Part shown: piece after piece, positions 55,785 through 64,000 of the stretch
Layout: every line of letters starts with the position of its first letter
Position numbering within the stretch: the first letter of the stretch is position 1
Origin: Erodium maritimum
Taxonomy: Eukaryota; Streptophyta; Magnoliopsida; Geraniales; Geraniaceae
Assembly (NCBI GenBank): GCA_963921825.1
Contig: OY997590.1
Span: 56,348,012 to 56,412,011 of the forward strand
Reading direction: 5' to 3'
Length of the DNA: 64,000 bases
Program-made: the position numbers and the translations under genes
The notes under the pieces: model-generated
What the model saw: only the letters and a program-made list of their open reading frames with translations
The model's database searches: none
What the model was told of the DNA's origin: nothing

Positions 55785-57349
55785 TTTTTTTTAACATAAT
55801 AGATAATATTTTATTGAATTGAAATAGGCTAGATCATACGGTAGTGAAAAACTATAGAAGGATAAGATAAAGTTTCGTTGATAACCGAAACACTAATCTT
55901 AAACTGGATGTCTAGTATTATCAAGGATAACTGTAAGAAGTGGTTCCCTATTCATACGTTGAGTGGTACATGAATTCCAAGATATTTTCTTCGTCTCGAC
56001 TTAAACTGGCCTATTTTGTCTTTACAGTCGTCCAAAGAGTATATCCGAGAAAGAAAGAGGTTGGAGAACAATTGGAGACTGTTCTACGAAGGCCGGGGTG
56101 TGGCAACTCAGGGACACCCCGTGGTGCCCTAGGGTTATCATGATGATCAACGAGGTTGTTTTGTAGGCCTCGCTTGTGCCCCAACGAGGCTAAACTCCCA
56201 CCATGGGTTAGTGTAATCTTCCTGTCTATTCTGAGAAGTATCGGGACCTCCTGATCTAGTATGGGAGCTGTTGATGTGGGTCCTTACTAGTTGTCTGTCA
56301 AAATGGCCTCGGGTTCCATTCCCCCCCCTCCCCGAGCCATAAAATGACTCCTCCCTACAATTGGGGTCATCTAGTTGATGCAAATTAGATCGCATGTCCA
56401 CCCTGATGTGAATCCTAAAGAGCATTACGCACTCTTGCGACGCTTCCCGGGTACTCTGGTCGTCTTGTCTCCCACTAGATATCTCCCCAATCATTAACTT
56501 CTGGTTGTGGATCAATCTCCATGGGTATACCCTTGGTGGATGGGGAGTCTGGGCTCGGTTGGAATAAGTAAGTAAGGCACGAGCCTCAGCCCGGGGGCGA
56601 CTGTCCCACCCGGTTCCCATATGATGTAGGGATCCTACTTGATCAATGGTTCCCCATTGCCAAAGGTGCACTAGAGGTGGTGCAGTTTCGGTCGGATCAA
56701 CTTCAGAAGGGCAACTACTGAAAAGTATGGCTCGCATCACTTGCGACGTGGGGGTGCATCAGTGATAGATTAATCATATCGAGACAGTCGGGGTAGTGGT
56801 TGGGATGGCGCAATCTCCCTGAGAAAGACGACCAATAGAGGACAGGGCCGGAGTCGGCCTCGTCTTGGGGGTGCATCAGTGTTGAAGTGACCATGCATGG
56901 ATGGTCGGGATAATGGTTGGGATGGTGCAACGATGATGAGGCATCTCGGCGGTTGTCCTGATGGGGTTTCCCTTGAAGGTCGTGACCGATACGTTCTTCG
57001 TCACACCGTCTCATGGTCAGCGTCAGTACGCTAGGAGACATCATGGGTCGGAAGTTCCACATTGACGACTGGATTCTTAATGTGGAGAGGAGACGGCGGC
57101 ATGGGGTGAAGGCTTGACTACTGCTCGTTGAGTAGATCCATGGTCCCAACCGCACTGGACATGTCATGGGAGGGTGACACGGGTGGTGGCATTGAACAAA
57201 TGAGGTTGTAGGTGTGGGTGGCGGTGATGGGGAGTTCATGGTAAAGTCTTAGGGATGCCAGAGACTATCGCATCGACGAAGGAGGGTGACAGTGGAAATG
57301 GGAGAGAGAACGAGGGACAAACCCTAAAGGTCGAGTTTTTAGGTTCTGT
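55785..57349 (-). mobile_element. Minus-strand retroposon with poly(A) and decayed 11-bp TSD
   Basis: A T8 tract at 55785-55792 is the poly(A) end. Flanks TGTACAGTATC (55774-55784) and TGTACAATATT (57350-57360) differ by two transitions. Inside are an AT-rich 3' UTR-like part, then GC-rich minus frames 56740-56147 and 57239-56715, Pro/His/Ser-rich, with an internal duplication (HHPNHYPDHPC and RHPNHYPDCLD). No RT or known domain. By shape it resembles the ORF1-only retroposon at 32012-34140. The coding origin is uncertain. Confidence 0.6.
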
Positions 57350-57360
57350 TGTACAATATT

Positions 57361-58316
57361 TAATTAGACATGATGTTTATATAACTATACTTAATTATAA
57401 AAAATTGTTTTGTTTGGTACTTTAAGTATCCAAAAAATTGTGTTATTTCACGATGTTAGTTTTAAATTTTGGGGAGTTAAATATTCATACGATAAGGGTA
57501 GTATGGATCTATTCATTATCAGTGAAGATGGTAGTGTGGATCTATTCGTTATCAGTGAAGATGAATGTTGCTATTTCAAGTTTATGAAGATTGTTCGCCA
57601 TTGTTCGTCAGATGAGTTATGAGCCCATAAACACTTTGCATTGGAGTAGCAAAAAAATCAGCTGTGGAGATTAAGAGTGATGTATGTCTAAAAGGGTGTT
57701 GAAAATGCACAAAAGTAAAGAGGATAGCCCAAAGCATTGCTCTTATATACATAGTATCTTTGTTCGCAAAAGTTGTGGGAGGCATAAAGTGTAAGTAGGT
57801 AGATTTATTTGAAGGATATAATATGGTGTAGAAGAGAAAGGTTTAAGGGTCATGGGAGGTAAAGTATTACACAAATGAGGAGTTGATGAATTTGATGGAA
57901 TTCAGAGATGAATTTAGGCATTATAATCTGAATTGGAAGAAGAAAGTAGAGATATCCCTTGACGATTGTGATTCCAATGAAGAAACTAAAATTGTGGTGG
58001 AAGAAGAGACATCTGGACAAAATGAAAATATGAAAGAGAATTTGGAAGACAGTGCATATGTAATAGAGGAAGAGAATTTTGAATAAAATACCATTCATGC
58101 AAGAAGAAAGGTCTGAAGAGAAAGAACATTATATGAATATGATTGAATGAGAAATTGTTAGTGTGTTTGAATATGATAACCATATTGAAGAAAGTGAACA
58201 TGTGGCTAAAAAAACAAGAAGAAAATATGTTGTTGAAAGAAGATGTAAATGTATATGAACAAGATAATGTCAAACAAGAGTAGAGAACGAAGTTGTAGGT
58301 GAAGAAACTAGAGATT
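57361..58316. other. Spacer with a 33-bp duplication and an acidic open frame
   Basis: 57500-57565 holds two near-identical 33-bp units (ATGGATCTATTCATTATCAG and GTGGATCTATTCGTTATCAG). 57883-58086 plus is an open frame with ISLDDCDSNEETKIVVEEET, strongly acidic, of unknown origin. Related sequence seems to continue past its stop to about 58300. Probably a decayed transposon or gene fragment. Confidence 0.35.
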
Positions 58317-58508
58317 AAGATATAACGAATTGTTTCTTGCATGAATGGGTTTGGTGAACGCGCCGCGCGTGGAATAGGTTTTTGGCAATTCACGACTGTC
58401 TTTTAGGGTTCAGCTCGACGACGGTTTTTCCGACCTTGTCTGAGACTTCCGACCACGGTGAAGCTAATCCCAAGCTTCTTGGGAGTCTTCTAACGGCGCT
58501 TTTGGCCT

Positions 58509-60169
58509 ATGTTGCTAAAGGATTCAGTTTTGTGGAGTCATAATTCGGCGCGCAAAGGCCCTCTGATGGCTTCGAACCCTGTGGAGATTGAGAAGGCCTC
58601 GGAATATCATGGGAAATTGATTGAGGGGAAGTTGTTCCGGGTTCCAAAATTGTCTTCGGTGATTTGTAGGTTGGAGAATTCTGCACATGTACCGATCATT
58701 AGGTCGGTCAGTCGAGATGAAGGGGGAACAGAAATTCCAAGCAACAAGCCCTTGCTCAGTCCGGTCGATAGTGGGAGAGCTTCAAGTACTAGGGCGAGTA
58801 AAGGGCCGACCATTTCTTTTACTGATCCAAAAGAGGTTTGCAAGCTCTTTATCGGCAATCTCCCCCTGAATCGAATCGGTTGAAGCTGCGATCGTGGCTG
58901 GAACAAATCACTCATGTGTCCAAGGTCTTTGTTTGTAAAAGGAAAAATGATGGAGGTCGCTTCTTCGATTTTGTGTTTCTCAATTCAAGAGCGGAAGCGA
59001 CTACATTAGTGAAGGCTTGCAATGGGGCGTTATGGATGGAACATAAGGTTTTCGTAACCTTTGCCTGACCGGAGAGACTGAGTAAAAGGTTGGGGAAACA
59101 AGGGGTAACGCAAGTTTGGAGACCTAAAGCCTCGACCAAGTCTGTTTCAGCGCCTGCAGAGGCTCCTATCAAATGCCCGGAAGTGAGAGATACTCTGTCC
59201 ACCTATCTTTCTCCTTGGACTGAAGCAAGTCTGTTGTGTGTGGCGAAGGATGATTTTTATATTTCGGATTTACGGAATCGAATCAATCTTGAAGAGCCTT
59301 TGGACCTACAATTTAGATATCTAGGCAACAAAATATTCTTGGTACTCTCCGATGATCAGGACACTCTGGCTAGTATTCTGAACTCAAAATGGAAGTGGTG
59401 TTCCACATTTTTCTTCATGATTGATAAGGCCAAATATTGGCTTAACATTGAAGGGGGTTTTCCCTGGGTGAGGGTCTCCGGCATACCTCCATCGGGGTGG
59501 TGTATGTCGTCTTTTAGAGAGTTGGGAAATTCCATGGGGACCTTCATTTTGTCCTTGCGCGATGAGACGTCGATGTTGTTAGATCATAACTATTTCCTGT
59601 TCAAAGTGAGCTCTCATGCTCAATCGTTCCCTCACAGTATTACCGAATTGCCATCCACCGGAACAGTTTTTGGGTCGACAAATCAAACCTTGGGAGATAG
59701 TGAAGCTATCGGTTTGAATGACAGAGAGAAATTCTCTCCTCCGAAAAGTGTGTTGAAGAACAAAGGCGTCATGCGTGATTCATCTTCGGCGAGCAAAGTG
59801 GCAGATTCTCAAAGTCAAAACAGTCCGAGCCCATCATCTCTTATCCGTGGGCCTCAAGTTCCTTGGGCCGAAAATTCAGTAAGCCGAATTCTGTTAACTC
59901 CAGGTAAACCTAATTACGTTGACCGGTCTTATACGGCAAGGGGGTGCTCCTTGAGTAAGGAAAATGCAGAACGTGATAGAAGATGGAAACTATTAAAAGC
60001 CAGTCAGAAAGCTATTGTTGGTAATCCAGAAGCTGCAGATCAAATAGAAGCATTGGATTTTGAATTAGGTTATTCTGTTGATCCCGAGTTTCAGGAGGAC
60101 TTTGATGAATTTTGTACAGACGATGAGTTAGAAGAGGGAGTCTCTCTCCCTTCTACTCTACCTTTCTAG
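58509..60169 (+). pseudogene. LINE ORF1 with RRM, frameshifted
   Basis: The ATG at 58509 (MLLKDSVLWSHNS) opens a frame to 58883, with LFIGNLPLN as RNP2. A frameshift near 58870 moves the rest of the RRM (RSWLEQITHVSKVFVCKRK, GGRFFDFVFLN) to another frame, which has a TGA at 59066. From 59090 it is open to 60169 with FPWVRVSGIPPSGWCMSSF, the conserved DUF4283-like middle block, and an acidic end (DELEEGVSLPSTLPF). RNA-binding role by family; inactive as it stands. Confidence 0.87.
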
Positions 60170-60179
60170 TTTATTTACG

Positions 60180-63100
60180 ATGGTGAAATTCATCTCCTGG
60201 AACGTGAGGGGGATGAATGTCGTCCAGAAGAGACGGAGTATTAGGGTGGTGCTGGCTAAGCATAACCCGAATATGGTGTTGTTACAGGAAACTAAGAGGG
60301 AATATATGCCTCTCTACATTTTACGAAGTTGTGGTTTTCGTGGAGACTGGGGTTCGACTTTTGTACCATCGATAGGAGCTTCTGGGGGTGTGCTTATTGT
60401 GTGGATACAATAAGTTTTTTCGGTTATAACTTCCCTTCCCATTGACAGGGTTATGGTTTGGAAAGGTTCATTTCGGTTTGATTCTACTTCGTTGACTGTT
60501 GTGAATGTTTATGCTCCGTGTGATAGTGGAGGTCGGTTAGAACTTTGGAATAAGTTATCGGCTGCCAGTTCAACCTTTGATGATTGTTTGCTTCTGGGTG
60601 GTGATTTTAACGTAGTATGTCAAAGGGAGGAAGGGGTAAATTGTGATTTCTCTCTATCTGATAGTGAAGTTTTTCGGGATTTTTTGTTTGATTTAGCAGT
60701 GTGTAATTTACCTCTGATGGGAGCTAAATTTACGTGGTTTGGTCAGGCTTCTAAAGCCTCACGCCTGGATAGGTTCCTGATTTATGCTGATCTACTTGCT
60801 TTATATCCTAGTCTGACTCAGAAGACTTTACCGAGACAACTGTAAGATCATAAGCCAGTGGTGCTTGAATCTCAGGAGTTGAACTGGGGACCAAAAATTT
60901 TTGAGTTTGTGGAGGCTCAGTGGAATTCTTTTGCGGTTCAGGGGACGCCAAGCTACATTTTGTGGAAAAGCTGAATTGCGTGAGAAAGGAACTACAACGT
61001 TGGAATATAGAAGTTTTTGGCAGAGTAGATAATGAGATAGCAGATTTGAACGTGGAGGTGGACGGGTTGGATAGGATTATTGAATCCCGCCCGATGTCTG
61101 ATGATGAAAGTATTCGGAGGTTACTCTTAAAAGTTTCCTTGATCCAGAAGCATAAACAGATGGCAAAAATCTGGGCTCAGAAAGCCATATTTCGTTTGTA
61201 TATGGAGGGGGGGCAATGTTCAAAATATTATCACCGGTTAGCAAATTTCAACGCTTCCATGAAAAGGATCAGTATTATTAAAGTGGGAGATTATTTGTAC
61301 TCAGACCCGGAGCAGATAAAACAACAGGCGGTCATCCACTTTCGAGCTAGGTTTGCTAAACCACCTGAAACTCCGTTCCAAATTCCAGCCTTCCAGTTCA
61401 AGAGGTTGTCGGACATTCAGGCTACAGGTTTAGTTGTGTGTTTTTCACCCGAGGAAGTGTTCACTGCTTTGTCAAATTGTGGGAATAATAAAGCCCCAGG
61501 ACCGGATGGATATTCGATGCTATTTTTCAAGACGTGCTGGTAGGTGATTAAAGTTGATATGTTACGGTTTGTGGAGGAATTTCATATTTCGTGTACTTTC
61601 GGGAAGGGATTGAGTTCGGCCTTTACGGTTTTAATTCCCAAAGTCTCAAACCCGGAGTACTTTGATGAATTCAGACCGATAAGCTTGATTTCCGGCCCTT
61701 ACAAATTGTAGCGAAGTTGTTGGCGAACAGGCTCAAAGTTGTTTTACCTGATTTAATTAGCGACACTCAAAGTGGCTTTATTGCAGGTAGACAACTTGTC
61801 GACGGTGTTTTGATAGCTTCCGAAGTGATTCATGAGGTGAAAAGATAGAAAGTGGAAGCGATTATTTTGAAGCTAGATTTTGAGAAGGCTTACGACAAGG
61901 TCAGTTGGTCTTATCTGCTGGATGTTATGCGTATTATGGGTTTCAATGAGTAGTGGAGGATGTGGATGGATAGCGTTTTCGAGCTAATTTATCAGTGTTG
62001 ATAAACGGGTCACCTAGTGCAGATTTTGCTACGGAGAATGGGTTGCGACAGGGGTGTGCCTTATCCCCCTTTTTATTCCTTCTGGCAGCTGAAGGTCTTC
62101 ATCAGATGCTAATGGATGGTATTCGGGGTGGTGCTTTTGGTGGTGTTAAAGTTGGCCGAAATGGCTTGAAAGTTTCGCATTTACAATTTGCGGATGACAC
62201 CATTTTATTCATCAAAGGTTCTGAGGTAGGACTCCAAAATGTGAAGTATATCTTGGATTTATTTCATGTTTTGTCGGGTCTGAAAATTAATTATGCTAAG
62301 TCAAAGGCGGTGCTTCTAAATGGATCAGTTTTGACCGAATGACTGATTTATGATATTATGGGTTGTGAGGTCTGCGATTTGCCCATTCAGTATTTTGGGT
62401 TCCAATTGGGTTTAAGTCCCAACCGAATTCTTTTCTGGGAACCGGTTTTTGACAGGGTACGAAAGTACCTAAACGGTTGGAAGGCGAAGAATCTCAATCT
62501 TGCAGTTAGAGTGATGTTGATTAAGTCTACCTTGGCAGCGCTCCCGGTGTTTTATATGAGTATTTTTAAAGCGCCAAAGGTTGTGATTAAGAAACTTGAA
62601 AGGCTCCAGCGCAGATTTTTATGGTCCCATAGTGTGGCGAGAAGGGTGTTACATAAAGTGAAGTGGGATATGGTGTGTAGGCCGAAGGCCGAAGGGGATT
62701 TGGGTTTGCGATGCTTGGAGGAGGTAAATTTTAGTCTTCTGGCAAAATGGTTTTGGAGATTCGCGGAGGACGAGAACTCTCTATGGAAACAGTTTATATG
62801 TGACAAATTCATGTGGCATCATAAGGAATGGGATCTCCTGAAACTGGATAAACCTAGTAATTCCTTCCTTTTTGGTCACATTATGAGTCTAGCTAATGAC
62901 CCGAGATTTATAAATCTATTTGGTGGACAAGGGATTCATTGGAGAGTGGGAAATGGTGTGCGACTTCGTTTTTGGGACAACGTTTGGCTTGGAGAGTTGG
63001 CCTTTCGGTTCAGGTTCCCCTCCATTTACATTGCAGCTTCGGATCAAGAAGATTTGGTCCATGATTATTGGAGGGATGGTAACTGGGTGTTGGTTTTTAG

Positions 63101-63755
63101 AAGGGACCTGTTCGTGAGGGAATTAGGAGAAGATCTGGCGCTAAAAGGTTTATTATTCTCAGTCATTCTATCTGATTTACCTGATAGACTAGTATGGGTT
63201 AAAGGGCCTCGTTTCTCGGCTGGAACCGTCTACAGGTTAATTGTCCCTTCTTTTGAAATGGTTAGTTGAGCATCTTTTTTATGGGTGAAGGGCCTCCCGC
63301 CAAAATTTGGTATTTTTATGTGGTTAGCGATTCATGAAGCAGTACCAACTCGGTGCTTTTTGGAGGCGAGGGGTTGCAGGATCTCTATGAATGACATGTT
63401 TTATTCCCTTTGCTCGAAACACTTTGAGGACTTAGACCATTTGCTCCTGCATTGTGGCTATTCTTGGAGAGTATGAGGTTGTATCTTCTCGTGGTGGTCG
63501 ATGTTTTTTGTGATGTCGGGCTCGTTTCGGTTGGCGTGTGAGAGTTGGGTCTCGATCGTAAATTTGTTGAGAAGTACGGTATGGTTGAAAGTCTGCTATG
63601 TTACCTGCTGGCATATCTGGTTACAGAGAAATAGTGTTGTTTTCAGGAGCACAGTTCTTTCGGCTTCTGAGGTGCTTGAGAAGATTAAGCCTCATGTTTT
63701 CAGCATAGTCTTGTTGGTAGGGGATCTTGTGCAGAATGTGTCTTTCGAGCAGTAG
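60180..63755 (+). pseudogene. LINE ORF2: endonuclease, RT, zf-RVT, multiple stops
   Basis: It starts MVKFISWNVRGMNVVQKRRS. The endonuclease keeps LLQETKR, GGDFNVV and DHKPVVLE. RT keeps NNKAPGPDGYSM, SGFIAGRQLVDGV, RQGCALSPFLFLL and FADDTILF. The C-terminal zf-RVT region has WLAIHEAVPTRCF and LDHLLLHCGYSW, then WHIWLQRNSVVF. In-frame stops are at 60411, 60843, about 61541, 61846, 61951, 62340, 63267 and 63474; frameshifts lie near 60940, 61705 and 61982. Key catalytic residues survive, so decay followed loss of selection rather than active-site change. Confidence 0.9.
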
Positions 63756-63940
63756 AATGTGGCCCCGAGGTCGTGACTTCTGCTTAGACGTCGAGTGATA
63801 ACAAGGGGGATTTGATTATTTCAGTGTTTTATATTCTTAAGTTGTATTTTTGGCTTAGTTTGTTTGGTGTAATCTTTTGAGGTTTTCTTTTTCAGGGATC
63901 CACATTGGATTCCTGTAATAATAATTTCATCGCCTATCAG
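63756..63940 (+). other. 3' UTR and terminal motif of the LINE
   Basis: About 185 bp, T-rich, with a small inverted repeat (ATCC...GGAT at about 63899-63910) and ending CATCGCCTATCAG before A7. Confidence 0.7.
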
Positions 63941-64000
63941 AAAAAAAGATATACTAGAGGTCGAGATGGAACTAAAAAAACTGTTGTTAAAATAAAGTTT

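Larger units (their letters stand above)
58325..63945 (+). mobile_element. Nearly full-length LINE, heavily mutated
   Basis: Order: a GC-richer leader (58350-58508), ORF1, a 10-nt gap, ORF2 with endonuclease, RT and zf-RVT, a 3' UTR with GGATCC-acatt-GGATTCC, the terminal motif CATCGCCTATCAG and an A7 tract. AAGATATA occurs at 58317-58324 and at 63946-63953, a possible short TSD, but it overlaps the A tract and is weak. Many stops and frameshifts exist. Coding blocks are the same LINE group as the element at 39812-48262. Confidence 0.88.

Noticed and set aside
58317-63953. AAGATATA as a firm target duplication of the second long LINE
   Set aside because: Only 8 bases and partly shared with the A tract; kept as a possibility, not as proof of the edges.

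Overview
The window looks like a repeat-dominated stretch of an angiosperm nuclear genome, probably a eudicot. Pointers are a plant RPK2-type LRR receptor kinase gene, a eukaryotic tRNA-Thr with a Pol III terminator, plant Ty1/copia polyproteins, plant LINEs whose ORF1 carries an RRM or a DUF4283-type domain, PIF/Harbinger remnants, and intron-containing gene structure. The species cannot be named from the sequence. Only three loci look like working host genes: tRNA-Thr(CGT) at 16.4 kb, the intronless RPK2-like gene at 20.5-23.5 kb (minus), and a two-coding-exon gene of unknown function at 53.1-54.7 kb (minus) with probable UTR exons on both sides.

Layout. 1-2144: minus-oriented end of a long LTR inserted in the RT region of a minus-strand copia element, whose gag, protease, integrase, primer binding site and 901-bp 5' LTR fill 2145-5931. 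6017-13313: a long-LTR element fragment split by a second member of the same family (8098-12972, perfect 5-bp TSD TTGAC), with a 47-bp minisatellite in its LTR and no gag or pol. 13.3-16.4 kb: GC-rich then AT-rich sequence without clear genes. 16.4-20.1 kb: the tRNA and a dead Harbinger-type Myb/NAM-like ORF1, split by a 2.1-kb TIR element carrying LINE ORF1 debris. 20.5-23.5 kb: receptor kinase. 23.8-34.1 kb: three minus-strand retroposons, including a full-length LINE at 25207-31860 with a 15-bp TSD. 34.7-36.4 kb: Harbinger remnants.

36.4-51.3 kb is a nest. A plus-strand copia element was cut by a TIR element (38.2-39.2 kb), by a 5'-truncated LINE (39.8-48.3 kb) and by a small ORF1-only LINE (49054-50929, perfect 14-bp TSD, intact 534-codon ORF). 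The large LINE in turn holds a truncated minus-strand LINE, a 428-bp tandem triplication of its own RT, and a 2916-bp solo LTR with perfect TSD ATTTG. 55.8-57.3 kb is another minus-strand retroposon, and 58.3-63.9 kb is a nearly full-length, heavily mutated LINE.

How the parts fit: host genes sit in short islands between nests. The nests allow relative dating (copia oldest, then LINE insertions, then the ORF1-only LINE and solo LTR, which keep perfect TSDs). The ORF1-only LINE ends in the same 3' motif as two RT-encoding LINEs here, which suggests it was moved in trans by that family. I found no novel pathway or defence system. The most unusual items are that ORF1-only LINE, the TIR element with LINE cargo, the RT triplication, and the two long-LTR lineages that each carry an unrelated minisatellite inside the LTR.
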